The position numbers and the translations under genes were made by a program. A stretch of DNA of 64,000 bases from Odiellus spinosus (lineage: Eukaryota > Arthropoda > Arachnida > Opiliones > Phalangiidae), in contig CAWUCO010000097.1 of NCBI GenBank assembly GCA_963920705.1, forward strand, positions 558,001 through 622,000. Direction: 5' to 3'. Shown piece by piece: positions 36,601 through 51,157 of this stretch. Every line of letters starts with the position of its first letter. The first letter of the stretch is position 1. The notes beneath the pieces are model-generated. The model saw nothing but the letters and a program-made list of their open reading frames with translations. It was not told where the DNA came from and searched no databases.

Positions 36601-39600
36601 AAGACCAATTAATGGACAGTCTAAATAATAAGAGTTTTCAAAAATCCGTTGAAAAACAAGAAAAATATGGCCAATTCAAGAAATCATACAATATCAAAAT
36701 AGTGAAATTTCAGATTTTAAAAATTCGCTTTTTGATATTAGATGTTTTTTGAATTGGCCATATTTTCCAGGTTTTTCAACGGATTTTCCAAAACTCTTGT
36801 TTTTTAGATAGACCAATATTTGCTCATTCGAGTGGTCTTAATTTTGTCTAAATCGCTTAAAAATCAAAAGTTTTGTGTCCATTTGAATCCAATAATCTTG
36901 GATTTTTAAGTGTTTTTGCTTAATTTTAACCAATTTTATATTTGTCACAATTTTGCAATTTAGACAAAACCAAAGTCATTCGAAAGAGCAATTAATGGAC
37001 AGTGTAAATAATAAGAGTTTTCAAAAATCCGTTGAAAAACAAGAAAAATATGGCCAATTCAAGAAATCATACAATATCAAAATAGTCAAATTTCAGATTT
37101 TAAAAATTCGCTTTTTGATATTAGATGTTTTTTGAATTGGCCATATTTTCCATGTTTTTCAACGGATTTTCCAAAACTCTTGTTTTTTAGATAGACCAAT
37201 ATTTTATCTTTCGAGTGGTCTAAATTTTGTCTAAATCGCTTAAAAATCAAAAGTTTTGTGTCTATTTGAATCCAATAATCTTGGATTTTTAAGTGTTTTT
37301 GCTTAATTTTAACCAATTTTATATTTGTCACAATTTTGAAATTTAGACAAAACCAAAGTCATTCGAAAGAGCAATTAATGGACAGTCTAAATAATAAGAG
37401 TTTTCAAAAATCCGTTGAAAAACAAGAAAAATATGGCCAATTCAAGAAATCATACAATATCAAAATAGTGAAATTTCAGATTTTAAAAATTCGCTTTTTG
37501 ATATTAGATGTTTTTTGAATTGGCCATATTTTCCAGGTTTTTCAACGGATTTTCCAAAACTCTTGTTTTTTAGATAGACCAATATTTGCTCTTTCGAGTG
37601 GTCTTAATTTTGTCTAAATCGCTTAAAAATCAAAAGTTTTGTGTCCATTTGAATCCAATAATCTTGGATTTTTAAGTGTTTTTGCTTAATTTTAACCAAT
37701 TTTATATTTGTCACAATTTTGAAATTTAGACAAAACCAAAGTCATTCGAAAGAGCAATTAATGGACAGTCTAAATAATAAGAGTTTTCAAAAATCCGTTG
37801 AAAAACAAGAAAAATATGGCCAATTCAAGAAATCATACAATATCAAAATAGTCAAATTTCCGATTTTAAAAATTCGCTTTTTGATATTAGATGTTTATTG
37901 AATTGGCCATATTTTCCAGGTTTTTCAACGGATTTTCCAAAACTCTTGTTTTTTAGATAGACCAATATTTGCTCTTTCGAGTGGTCTTAATTTTGTCTAA
38001 ATCGCTTAAAAATCAAAAGTTTTGTGTCTATTTGAATCCAATAATCTTGGATTTTTAAGTGTTTTTGCTTAATTTTAACCAATTTTATATTTGTCACAAT
38101 TTTGAAAATTAGACAAAACCAAAGTCATTCGAAAGAGCAATTAATGGACAGTCTAAATAATAACAGTTTTCAAAAATCCGTTGAAAAACAAAAAAATATG
38201 GCCAATTCAAGAAATCATACAATATCAAAATAGTCAAATTTCAGATTTTAAAAATTCGCTTTTTAATATTAGATGTTTTTTGAATTGGCCATATTTTCCA
38301 TGTTTTTCAACGGATTTTCCAAAACTCTTGTTTTTTAGATAGACCAATATTTGCTCTTTCGAGTGGTCTAAATTTTGTCTAAATCGCTTAAAAATCAAAA
38401 GTTTTGTGTCCATTTGAATCCAATAATCTTGGATTTTTAAGTGTTTTTGCTTAATTTTAACCAATTTTATATTTGTCACAATTTTGCAATTTAGACAAAA
38501 CCAAAGTCATTCGAAAGAGCAATTAATGGACAGTGTAAATAATAAGAGTTTTCAAAAATCCGTTGAAAAACAAGAAAAATATGACCAATTCAAGAAATCA
38601 TACAATATCAAAATAGTCAAATTTCAGATTTTAAAAATTCGCTTTTTGATATTAGATGTTTTTTGAATTGGCCATATTTTCCATGTTTTTCAACGGATTT
38701 TCCAAAACTCTTGTTTTTTAGATAGACCAATATTTGATCTTTCGAGTGGTCTAAATTTTGTCTAAATCGCTTAAAAATCAAAAGTTTTGTGTCTATTTGA
38801 ATCCAATAATCTTGGATTTTTAAGTGTTTTTGCTTAATTTTAACCAATTTTATATTTGTCACGTTTTGGCAATTTAGACAAAACCAAAGTCATTCGAAAG
38901 ACCAATTAATGGACAGTCTAAATAATAAGAGTTTTCAAAAATCCGTTGAAAAACAAGAAAAATATGGCCAATTCAAGAAATCATACAATATCAAAATAGT
39001 GAAATTTCAGATTTTAAAAATTCGCTTTTTGATATTAGATGTTTTTTGAATTGGCCATATTTTCCAGGTTTTTCAACGGATTTTCCAAAACTCTTGTTTT
39101 TTAGATAGACCAATATTTGCTCTTTCGAGTGGTCTTAATTTTGTCTAAATCGCTTAAAAATCAAAAGTTTTGTGTCCATTTGAATCCAATAATCTTGGAT
39201 TTTTAAGTGTTTTTGCTTAATTTTAACCAATTTTATATTTGTCACAATTTTGAAATTTAGACAAAACCAAAGTCATTCGAAAGAGCAATTAATGGACAGT
39301 CTAAATAATAAGAGTTTTCAAAAATCCGTTGAAAAACAAGAAAAATATGGCCAATTCAAGAAATCATACAATATCAAAATAGTCAAATTTCCGATTTTAA
39401 AAATTCGCTTTTTGATATTAGATGTTTATTGAATTGGCCATATTTTCCAGGTTTTTCAACGGATTTTCCAAAACTCTTGTTTTTTAGATAGACCAATATT
39501 TGCTCTTTCGAGTGGTCTTAATTTTGTCTAAATCGCTTAAAAATCAAAAGTTTTGTGTCTATTTGAATCCAATAATCTTGGATTTTTAAGTGTTTTTGCT

Positions 39601-40047
39601 TAATTTTAACCAATTTTATATTTGTCACAATTTTGAAAATTAGACAAAACCAAAGTCATTCGAAAGAGCAATTAATGGACAGTCTAAATAATAACAGTTT
39701 TCAAAAATCCGTTGAAAAACAAAAAAATATGGCCAATTCAAGAAATCATACAATATCAAAATAGTCAAATTTCAGATTTTAAAAATTCGCTTTTTAATAT
39801 TAGATGTTTTTTGAATTGGCCATATTTTCCATGTTTTTCAACGGATTTTCCAAAACTCTTGTTTTTTAGATAGACCAATATTTGATCTTTCGAGTGGTCT
39901 AAATTTTGTCTAAATCGCTTAAAAATCAAAAGTTTTGTGTCTATTTGAATCCAATAATCTTGGATTTTTAAGTGCTTTGCTTAATTTTAACCAATTTTAT
40001 ATTTGTCACGTTTTGGCAATTTAGACAAAACCAAAGTCATTCGAAAG
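36601..40047. repeat. End of the central domain
   Basis: About nine units of the same types, but with caacgg in place of caatgg. A rare ataacagttttc change occurs at 38,161 and again 1,531 bp (four units) later at 39,692, so the four-unit step continues. The linker near 39,970 reads aagtgctttgctt, one base shorter, and this recurs at about 42,270. Confidence 0.8.
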
Positions 40048-41430
40048 ACCAATTAATGGACAGTCTAAATAATAAGAGTTTTCAAAAATCCGTTGAAAAA
40101 CAAGAAAAATATGGCCAATTCAAGAAATCATACAATATCAAAATAGTCAAATTTCAGATTTTAAAGAATTCGCTTTTTGATATTAGATGTTTTTTGAATT
40201 GGCTATATTTTCCATGTTTTTCAACGGATTTTCCAAAACTCTTGTTTTTTAGATAGACCAATATTTGCTCTTTCGAGTGGTCTTCATTTTGTCTAAATCG
40301 CTTAAAAATCAAAAGTTTTGTGTCCATTTGAATCCAATGATCTTGGATTTTTAAGTGTTTTTGCTTAATTTTAACAAATTTTATATTTGTCACAATTTTG
40401 CAATTTAGACAAAACCAATGTCATTCGAAAGAGCAATTAATGGACAGTCTAAATAATAAGAGTTTTCAAAAATCCGTTGAAAAACAAGAAAAATATGGCC
40501 AATTCAAGAAATCATACAATATCAAAATAGTCAAATTTCAGATTTTAAAAATTCGCTTTTTGATATTAGATGTTTTTTGAATTGGCCTTATTTTCCATGT
40601 TTTTCAACGGATTTTCCAAAACTCTTGTTTTTTAGATAGACCAATATTTGCTCTTTCGAGTGGTCTAAATTTTGTCTAAATCGCTTAAAAATCAAAAGTT
40701 TTGTGTCTATTTGAATCCAATAATCTTGGATTTTTAAGCGTTTTTGCTTTATTTTAACCAATTTTATATTTGTCACGTTTTGGCAATTTAGACAAAACCA
40801 AAGTCATTCGAAAGAGCAATTAATGGACAGTCTCAATAATAAGAGTTTTCAAAAATGTGTTGAAAAACAAGAAAAATATGGCCAATTCAAGAAATCATAC
40901 AATATCAAAATAGTGAAATTTCAGATTTTAAAAATTCGCTTTTTGATATTAGATGTTTTTTGAATTTTCCCATATTTTCCAGGTTTTTCAACGGATTTTC
41001 CAAAACTCTTGTTTTTTAGATAGACCAATATTTGCTCTTTCGAGTGGTCTAAATTTTGTCTAAATCGCTTAAAAATCAAAAGTTTTGTGTCTATTTGAAT
41101 CCAATGATCTTGGATTTTTAAGCGTTTTTGCTTAATTTTAACCAATTTTATATTTGTCACGTTTTGGCAATTTAGGCAAAACCAAAGTCATTCGAAAGAG
41201 CAATTAATGGACAGTCTAAATAATAAGAGTTTTCAAAAATCCGTTGAAAAACAAGAAAAATATGGCCAATTCAAGAAATCATACAATATCAAAATAGTCA
41301 AATTTCAGATTTTAAAGAATTCGCTTTTTGATATTAGATGTTTTTTGAATTGGCTATATTTTCCATGTTTTTCAACGGATTTTCCAAAACTCTTGTTTTT
41401 TAGATAGACCAATATTTGCTCTTTCGAGTG
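40048..41430. repeat. Block repeated at +11,110 bp, copy 1
   Basis: This block matches 51,158-52,540 with the same order of rare states: aaagaattcgc, gtcttcattttg, ccaatgatc, accaatgtcattcg, ggccttattttcc, gtctcaataataag, aaaatgtgttgaaa, gaattttcccatatt (one extra base) and tttaggcaaaacc. The offset of 11,110 bp is 29 units. The two copies are separated by about 9.7 kb of different subfamilies. Confidence 0.85.
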
Positions 41431-43080
41431 GTCTTAATTTTGTCTAAATCGCTTAAAAATCAAAAGTTTTGTGTCTATTTGAATCCAATAATCTTGGATT
41501 TTTAAGTGTTTTTGCTTAATTTTAACCAATTTTATATTTGTCACAATTTTGAAAATTAGACAAAACCAAAGTCATTCGAAAGAGCAATTAATGGACAGTC
41601 TAAATAATAACAGTTTTCAAAAATCCGTTGAAAAACAAAAAAATATGGCCAATTCAAGAAATCATACAATATCAAAATAGTCAAATTTCAGATTTTAAAA
41701 ATTCGCTTTTTAATATTAGATGTTTTTTGAATTGGCCATATTTTCCATGTTTTTCAACGGATTTTCCAAAACTCTTGTTTTTTAGATAGACCAATATTTG
41801 ATCTTTCGAGTGGTCTAAATTTTGTCTAAATCGCTTAAAAATCAAAAGTTTTGTGTCCATTTGAATCCAATAATCTTGGATTTTTAAGTGTTTTTGCTTA
41901 ATTTTAACCAATTTTATATTTGTCACAATTTTGCAATTTAGACAAAACCAAAGTCATTCGAAAGAGCAATTAATGGACAGTGTAAATAATAAGAGTTTTC
42001 AAAAATCCGTTGAAAAACAAGAAAAATATGGCCAATTCAAGAAATCATACAATATCAAAATAGTCAAATTTCAGATTTTAAAAATTCGCTTTTCGATATT
42101 AGATGTTTTTTGAATTGGCCATATTTTCCATGTTTTTCAACGGATTTTCCAAAACTCTTGTTTTTTAGATAGACCAATATTTGATCTTTCGAGTGGTCTA
42201 AATTTTGTCTAAATCGCTTAAAAATCAAAAGTTTTGTGTCTATTTGAATCCAATAATCTTGGATTTTTAAGTGCTTTGCTTAATTTTAACCAATTTTATA
42301 TTTGTCACGTTTTGGCAATTTAGACAAAACCAAAGTCATTCGAAAGACCAATTAATGGACAGTCTAAATAATAAGAGTTTTCAAAAATCCGTTGAAAAAC
42401 AAGAAAAATATGGCCAATTCAAGAAATCATACAATATCAAAATAGTGAAATTTCAGATTTTAAAAATTCGCTTTTTGATATTAGATGTTTTTTGAATTGG
42501 CCATATATTCCAGGTTTTTCAACGGATTTTCCAAAACTCTTGTTTTTTAGATAGACCAATATTTGCTCTTTCGAGTGGTCTTAATTTTGTCTAAATCGCT
42601 TAAAAATCAAAAGTTTTGTGTCCATTTGAATCCAATAATCTTGGATTTTTAAGTGTTTTTGCTTAATTTTAACCAATTTTATATTTGTCACAATTTTGAA
42701 ATTTAGACAAAACCAAAGTCATTCGAAAGAGCAATTAATGGACAGTCTAAATAATAAGAGTTTTCAAAAATCCGTTGAAAAACAAGAAAAATATGGCCAA
42801 TTCAAGAAATCATACAATATCAAAATAGTCAAATTTCAGATTTTAAAAATTCGCTTTTTAATATTAGATGTTTATTGAATTGGCCATATTTTCCTGGTTT
42901 TTCAACGGATTTTCCAAAACTCTTGTTTTTTAGATAGACCAATATTTGCTCTTTCGAGTGGTCTAAATTTTGTCTAAATCGCTTAAAAATCAAAAGTTTT
43001 GTGTCTATTTGAATCCAATAATCTTGGATTTTTAAGCGTTTTTGCTTAATTTTAACCAATTTTACATTTGTCACGTTTTG
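41431..43080. repeat. Array segment resembling the central domain
   Basis: About 4.3 units. A stretch at about 41.5-42.3 kb repeats 39.6-40.0 kb types (ataacagttttc at 41,608, aagtgctttgctt near 42,270), at an offset of 1,916-2,299 bp. A unique ccatatattcc change occurs near 42,505 and a tttacatttg change near 43,062. Confidence 0.75.
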
Positions 43081-43860
43081 GCAATTTAGGCAAAACCAAA
43101 GTCATTCGAAAGAGCAATTAATGGACAGTCTAAATAATAAGAGTTTTTAAAAATCCGTTGAAAAACAAGAAAAATATGGCCAATTCAAGAAATCATACAA
43201 TATCAAAATAGTCAAATTTCAGATTTTAAAAATTCGCTTTTTGATATTAGATGTTTTTTGAATTGGCCTTATTTTCCATTTTTTTCAACGGATTTTCCAA
43301 AACTCATGTTTTTTAGATAGACCAATATTTGCTCTTTCGAGTGGTCTAAATTTTGTCTAAATCGCTTAAAAATCAAAAGTTTTGTGTATATTTGAATTCA
43401 ATAATCTTGGATTTTTAAGCGTTTTTGCTTTATTTTAACCAATTTTATATTTGTCACGTTTTGGCAATTTAGACAAAACCAAAGTCATTTGAAAGAGCAA
43501 TTAATGGACAGTCTAAATAATAAGAGTTTTTAAAAATCCGTTGAAAAACAAGAAAAATATGGCCAATTCAAGAAATCATACAATATCAAAATAGTCAAAT
43601 TTCAGATTTTAAAAATTCGCTTTTTGATATTAGATGTTTTTTGAATTGGCCTTATTTTCCATGTTTTTCAACGGATTTTCCAAAACTCATGTTTTTTAGA
43701 TAGACCAATATTTGCTCTTTCGAGTGGTCTAAATTTTGTCTAAATCGCTTAAAAATCAAAAGTTTTGTGTCTATTTGAATTCAATAATCTTGGATTTTTA
43801 AGCGTTTTTGCTTTATTTTAACCAATTTTATATTTGTCACGTTTTGGCAATTTAGACAAA
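43081..43860. repeat. One-unit tandem duplication (383 bp)
   Basis: Two adjacent units share gagtttttaaaaatcc (about 43,141 and 43,524), ggccttattttcc, actcatgtttttt and tttgaattcaataatc; the last creates an EcoRI site in the linker. A few private changes separate them: tttttttcaacgg and gtgtatattt in the first unit, and catttgaaag at about 43,489. Confidence 0.8.
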
Positions 43861-46800
43861 ACCAAAGTCATTCGAAAGAGCAATTAATGGACAGTCTAAA
43901 TAATAAGAGTTTTCAAAAATCCGTTGAAAAACAAGAAAAATATGGCCAATTCAAGAAATCATACAATATCAAAATAGTGAAATTTCTGATTTTAAAAATT
44001 CGCTTTTTGATATTAGATGTTTTTTGAATTGGCCATATTTTCCAGGTTTTTCAACGGATTTTCCAAAACTCTTGTTTTTTAGATAGACCAATATTTGCTC
44101 TTTCGAGTGGTCTTAATTTTGTCTAAATCGCTTAAAAATCAAAAGTTTTGTGTCCATTTGAATCCAATAATCTTGGATTTTTAAGTGTTTTTGCTTAATT
44201 TTAACCAATTTTATATTTAACACGTTTTGTAAATTTAGACAAAACCAAAGTCATTCGAAAGAGCAATTAATGGACAGTCTAAATAATAAGAGTTTTCAAA
44301 AATCCGTTGAAAAACAAGAAAAATATGGCCAATTCAAGAAATCATACAATATCAAAATAATCATATTTCAGATTTTAAAAATTCGCTTTTTGATATTAGA
44401 TGTTTTTTGAATTGGCCTTATTTTCCATGTTTTTCAACGGATTTTCCAAAACTCTTGTTTTTTAGATAGACCAATATTTGCTCTTTCGAGTGGTCTTAAT
44501 TTTGTCTAAATCGCTTAAAAATCAAAAGTTTTGTGTCCATTTGAATCCAATAATCTTGGATTTTTAAGTGTTTTTGCTTAATTTTAACCAATTTTATATT
44601 TAACACGTTTTGGAAATTTAGACAAAACCAAAGTCATTCGAAAGAGCAATTAATGGACAGTCTAAATAATAAGAGTTTTCAAAAATCCGTTGAAAAACAA
44701 GAAAAATATGGCCAATTCAAGAAATCATACAATATCAAAATAGTCAAATTTCAGATTTTAAAAATTCGCTTTTTAATATTAGATGTTTATTGAATTGGCC
44801 ATATTTTCCAGGTTTTTCAACGGATTTTCCAAAACTCTTGTTTTTTAGATAGACCAATATTTGCTCTTTCGAGTGGTCTAAATTTTGTCTAAATCGCTTT
44901 TAAATCAAAAGTTTTGTGTCTATTTGAATCCAATAATCTTGGATTTTTAAGCGTTTTTGCTTAATTTTAACCAATTTTATATTTGTCACGTTTTGGCAAT
45001 TTAGGCAAAACCAAAGTCATTCGAAAGAGCAATTAATGGAGAGTCTAAATAATAAGAGTTTTCAAAAATCCGTTGAAAAACAAGAAAAATATGGCCAATT
45101 CAAGAAATCATACAATATCAAAATAGTGAAATTTCAGATTTTAAAGAACTCGCTTTTTGATATTAGATGTTTTTTGAATTGGCCATATTTTCCATGTTTT
45201 TCAACGGATTTTCCAAAACTCATGTTTTTTAGATAGACCAATATTTGCTCTTTCGAGTGGTCTTAATTTTGTCTAAATCGCTTAAAAATCAAAAGTTTTG
45301 TGTCCATTTGAATCCAATAATCTTGGATTTTTAAGTGTTTTTGCTTAATTTTAACCAATTTTATATTTAACACGTTTTGGAAATTTAGACAAAACCAAAG
45401 TCATTCGAAAGAGCAATTAATGGACAGTCTAAATAATAAGAGTTTTCAAAAATCCGTTGAAAAACAAGAAAAATATGGCCAATTCAAGAAATCATACAAT
45501 ATCAAAATAGTCAAATTTCAGATTTTAAAAATTCGCTTTTTAATATTAGATGTTTATTGAATTGGCCATATTTTCCAGGTTTTTCAACGGATTTTCCAAA
45601 ACTCTTGTTTTTTAGATAGACCAATATTTGCTCTTTCGAGTGGTCTAAATTTTGTCTAAATCGCTTTTAAATCAAAAGTTTTGTGTCTATTTGAATCCAA
45701 TAATCTTGGATTTTTAAGCGTTTTTGCTTAATTTTAAATAATTTTATATTTGTCACGTTTTGGCAATTTAGGCAAAACCAAAGTCATTCGAAAGAGCAAT
45801 TAATGGAGAGTCTAAATAATAAGAGTTTTCAAAAATCCGTTGAAAAACAAGAAAAATATGGCCAATTCAAGAAATCATACAATATCAAAATAGTGAAATT
45901 TCAGATTTTAAAGAACTCGCTTTTTGATATTAGATGTTTTTTGAATTGGCTATATTTTCCATGTTTTTCAACGGATTTTCCAAAACTCTTGTTTTTTAGA
46001 TAGACCAATATTTGCTCTTTCGAGTGGTCTTAATTTTGTCTAAATCGCTTAAAAATCAAAAGTTTTGTGTCCATTTGAATCCAATGATCTTGGATTTTTA
46101 TGTGTTTTTGCTTAATTTTAACAAATTTTATATTTGTCACAATTTTGCAATTTAGACAAAACCAAAGTCATTCGAAAGAGCAATTAATGGACAGTCTAAA
46201 TAATAAGAGTTTTTAAAAATCCGTTGAAAAACAAGAAAAATATGGCCAATTCAAGAAATCATACAATATCAAAATAGTGAAATTTCAGATTTTAAAAATT
46301 CGCTTTTTGATATTAGATGTTTTTTGAATTGGCCATATTTTCCATGTTTTTCAACGGATTTTCCAAAACTCATGTTTTTTAGATAGACCAATATTTGCTC
46401 TTTCGAGTGGTCTTAATTTTGTCTAAATCGCTTAAAAATCAAAAGTTTTGTGTCCATTTGAATCCAATAATCTTGGATTTTTAAGTGTTTTTGCTTAATT
46501 TTAACCAATTTTATATTTAACACGTTTTGGAAATTTAGACAAAACCAAAGTCATTCGAAAGAGCAATTAATGGACAGTCTAAATAATAAGAGTTTTCAAA
46601 AATCCGTTGAAAAACAAGAAAAATATGGCCAATTCAAGAAATCATACAATATCAAAATAGTCAAATTTCAGATTTTAAAAATTCGCTTTTTAATATTAGA
46701 TGTTTATTGAATTGGCCATATTTTCCAGGTTTTTCAACGGATTTTCCAAAACTCTTGTTTTTTAGATAGACCAATATTTGCTCTTTCGAGTGGTCTAAAT

Positions 46801-47670
46801 TTTGTCTAAATCGCTTAAAAATCAAAAGTTTTGTGTCTATTTGAATCCAATAATCTTGGATTTTTAAGCGTTTTTGCTTAATTTTAACCAATTTTATATT
46901 TGTCACGTTTTGGCAATTTAGGCAAAACCAAAGTCATTCGAAAGAGCAATTAATGGACAGTCTAAATAATAAGAGTTTTCAAAAATCCGTTGAAAACAAG
47001 AAAAATATGGCCAATTCAAGAAATCATACAATATCAAAATAGTGAAATTTCAGATTTTAAAGAACTCGCTTTTTGATATTAGATGTTTTTTGAATTGGCT
47101 ATATTTTCCATGTTTTTCAACGGATTTTCCAAAACTCTTGTTTTTTAGATAGACCAATATTTGCTCTTTCGAGTGGTCTTAATTTTGTCTAAATCGCTTA
47201 AAAATCAAAAGTTTTGTGTCCATTTGAATCCAATGATCTTGGATTTTTAAGTGTTTTTGCTTAATTTTAACAAATTTTATATTTGTCACAATTTTGCAAT
47301 TTAGACAAAACCAAAGTCATTCGAAAGAGCAATTAATGGACAGTCTAAATAATAAGAGTTTTTAAAAATCCGTTGAAAAACAAGAAAAATATGGCCAATT
47401 CAAGAAATCATACAATATCAAAATAGTGAAATTTCAGATTTTAAAAATTCGCTTTTTGATATTAGATGTTTTTTGAATTGGCCATATTTTCCATGTTTTT
47501 CAACGGATTTTCCAAAACTCATGTTTTTTAGATAGACCAATATTTGCTCTTTCGAGTGGTCTTAATTTTGTCTAAATCGCTTAAAAATCAAAAGTTTTGT
47601 GTCTATTTGAATCCAATAATCTTGGATTTTTAAGTGTTTTTGCTTAATTTTAACCAATTTTATATTAAAC
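43861..47670. repeat. Two- and three-unit repeats with tttaacacg junctions
   Basis: About ten units. Units with aaagaactcgc and atggagagtcta occur at 45,036 and 45,803, 767 bp apart (two units). The cgcttttaaatc change at about 44,896 and 45,663 has the same step. aaagaactcgc appears once more near 47,061. gagtttttaaaaatcc recurs at about 46,208 and 47,356, an offset of 1,148 bp. Confidence 0.75.
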
Positions 47671-49990
47671 ACGTTTTGGAAATTTAGACAAAACCAAAGT
47701 CATTCGAAAGAGCAATTAATGGACAGTCTAAATAATAAGAGTTTTCAAAAATCCGTTGAAAAACAAGAAAAATATGGCCAATTCAAGAAATCATACAATA
47801 TCAAAATAGTCAAATTTCAGATTTTAAAAATTCGCTTTTTAATATTAGATGTTTATTGAATTGGCCATATTTTCCAGGTTTTTCAACGGATTTTCCAAAA
47901 CTCTTGTTTTTTAGATAGACCAATATTTTCTCTTTTGAGTGGTCTAAATTTTGTCTAAATCGCTTAAAAATCAAAAGTTTTGTGTCTATTTGAATCCAAT
48001 AATCTTGGATTTTTAAGCGTTTTTGCTTAATTTTAACCAATTTTATATTTGTCACGTTTTGGCAATTTAGGCAAAACCAAAGTCATTCGAAAGAGCAATT
48101 AATGGACAGTCTAAATAATAAGAGTTTTCAAAAATCCGTTGAAAAACAAGAAAAATATGGCCAATTCAAGAAATCATACAATATCAAAATAGTGAAATTT
48201 CAGATTTTAAAAATTCGCTTTTTGATATTAGATGTTTTTTGAATTGGCCATATTTTCCATGTTTTTCAACGGATTTTCCAAAACTCATGTTTTTTAGATA
48301 GACCAATATTTGCTCTTTCGAGTGGTCTAAATTTTGTCTAAATCGCTTAAAAATCAAAAGTTTTGTGTCTATTTGAATCCAATAATCTTGGATTTTTAAG
48401 CGTTTTTGCTTTATTTTAACCAATTTTATATTTGTCACGTTTTGGCAATTTAGACAAAACCAAAGTCATTCGAAAGAGCAATTAATGGACAGTCTAAATA
48501 ATAAGAGTTTTCAAAAATCCGTTGAAAAAGAAGAAAAATATGGCCAATTCAAGAAATCATACAATATCAAAATAGTGAAATTTCTGATTTTAAAAATTCG
48601 CTTTTTGATATTAGATGTTTTTTGAATTGGCCATATTTTCCAGGTTTTTCAACGGATTTTCCAAAACTCTTGTTTTTTAGATAGACCAATATTTGCTCTT
48701 TCGAGTGGTCTTAATTTTGTCTAAATCGCTTAAAAATCAAAAGTTTTGTGTCCATTTGAATCCAATAATCTTGGATTTTTAAGTGTTTTTGCTTAATTTT
48801 AACCAATTTTATATTTAACACGTTTTGGAAATTTAGACAAAACCAAAGTCATTCGAAAGAGCAATTAATGGACAGTCTAAATAATAAGAGTTTTCAAAAA
48901 TCCGTTGAAAAACAAGAAAAATATGGCCAATTCAAGAAATCATACAATATCAAAATAGTCAAATTTCAGATTTTAAAAATTCGCTTTTTAATATTAGATG
49001 TTTATTGAATTGGCCATATTTTCCAGGTTTTTCAACGGATTTTCCAAAACTCTTGTTTTTTAGATAGACCAATATTTTCTCTTTTGAGTGGTCTAAATTT
49101 TGTCTAAATCGCTTAAAAATCAAAAGTTTTGTGTCTATTTGAATCCAATAATCTTGGATTTTTAAGCGTTTTTGCTTAATTTTAACCAATTTTATATTTG
49201 TCACGTTTTGGCAATTTAGGCAAAACCAAAGTCATTCGAAAGAGCAATTAATGGACAGTCTAAATAATAAGAGTTTTCAAAAATCCGTTGAAAAACAAGA
49301 AAAATATGGCCAATTCAAGAAATCATACAATATCAAAATAGTGAAATTTCAGATTTTAAAAATTCGCTTTTTGATATTAGATGTTTTTTGAATTGGCCAT
49401 ATTTTCCATGTTTTTCAACGGATTTTCCAAAACTCATGTTTTTTAGATAGACCAATATTTGCTCTTTCGAGTGGTCTAAATTTTGTCTAAATCGCTTAAA
49501 AATCAAAAGTTTTGTGTCTATTTGAATCCAATAATCTTGGATTTTTAAGCGTTTTTGCTTTATTTTAACCAATTTTATATTTGTCACGTTTTGGCAATTT
49601 AGACAAAACCAAAGTCATTCGAAAGAGCAATTAATGGACAGTCTAAATAATAAGAGTTTTCAAAAATCCGTTGAAAAAGAAGAAAAATATGGCCAATTCA
49701 AGAAATCATACAATATCAAAATAGTGAAATTTCTGATTTTAAAAATTCGCTTTTTGATATTAGATGTTTTTTGAATTGGCCATATTTTCCAGGTTTTTCA
49801 ACGGATTTTCCAAAACTCTTGTTTTTTAGATAGACCAATATTTGCTCTTTCGAGTGGTCTTAATTTTGTCTAAATCGCTTAAAAATCAAAAGTTTTGTGT
49901 CCATTTGAATCCAATAATCTTGGATTTTTAAGTGTTTTTGCTTAATTTTAACCAATTTTATATTTAACACGTTTTGGAAATTTAGACAAA
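47671..49990. repeat. Three-unit tandem duplication (1,149 bp)
   Basis: 47,671-48,820 and 48,820-49,990 repeat each other. The markers are ttttctcttttgagtgg (about 47,935 and 49,084), actcatgttttttag in tttgtcacg units, and gttgaaaaagaagaaa (about 48,525 and 49,674). The left edge is set by tattaaacacg near 47,664, which the second copy lacks. Confidence 0.8.
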
Positions 49991-51157
49991 ACCAAAGTCA
50001 TTCGAAAGAGCAATTAATGGACAGTCTAAATAATAAGAGTTTTCAAAAATCCGTTGAAAAACAAGAAAAATATGGCCAATTCAAGAAATCATACAATATC
50101 AAAATAGTCAAATTTCAGATTTTAAAAATTCGCTTTTTAATATTAGATGTTTATTGAATTGGCCATATTTTCCAGGTTTTTCAACGGATTTTCAAAAACT
50201 CTTGTTTTTTAGATAGACCAATATTTGCTCTTTCGAGTGGTCTAAATTTTGTCTAAATCGCTTAAAAATCAAAAGTTTTGTGTCTATTTGAATCCAATAA
50301 TCTTGGATTTTTAAGCGTTTTTGCTTTATTTTAACCAATTTTATATTTGTCACGTTTTGGCAATTTAGACAAAACCAAAGTCATTCGAAAGAGCAATTAA
50401 TGGACAGTCTAAATAATAAGAGTTTTCAAAAATCCGTTGAAAAAGAAGAAAAATATGGCCAATTCAAGAAATCATACAATATCAAAATAGTGAAATTTCT
50501 GATTTTAAAAATTCGCTTTTTGATATTAGATGTTTTTTGAATTGGCCATATTTTCCAGGTTTTTCAACGGATTTTCCAAAACTCTTGTTTTTTAGATAGA
50601 CCAATATTTGCTCTTTCGAGTGGTCTTAATTTTGTCTAAATCGCTTAAAAATCAAAAGTTTTGTGTCCATTTGAATCCAATAATCTTGGATTTTTAAGTG
50701 TTTTTGCTTAATTTTAACCAATTTTATATTTAACACGTTTTGGAAATTTAGACAAAACCAAAGTCATTCGAAAGAGCAATTAATGGACAGTCTAAATAAT
50801 AAGAGTTTTCAAAAATCCGTTGAAAAACAAGAAAAATATGGCCAATTCAAGAAATCATACAATATCAAAATAGTCAAATTTCAGATTTTAAAAATTCGCT
50901 TTTTAATATTAGATGTTTATTGAATTGGCCATATTTTCCAGGTTTTTCAACGGATTTTCAAAAACTCTTGTTTTTTAGATAGACCAATATTTGCTCTTTC
51001 GAGTGGTCTAAATTTTGTCTAAATCGCTTAAAAATCAAAAGTTTTGTGTCTATTTGAATCCAATGATCTTGGATTTTTAAGCGTTTTTGCTTAATTTTAA
51101 CCAATTTTATATTTGTCACGTTTTGGCAATTTAGGCAAAACCAAAGTCATTCGAAAG
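49991..51157. repeat. Two-unit duplication (767 bp)
   Basis: ttttcaaaaactcttg, a private change of the usual ttttccaaaactc, occurs at about 50,190 and 50,957, and gttgaaaaagaag at about 49,674 and 50,441. Both are two units apart. This step overlaps the end of the three-unit duplication, so the same unit type was copied twice by different step sizes. Confidence 0.75.
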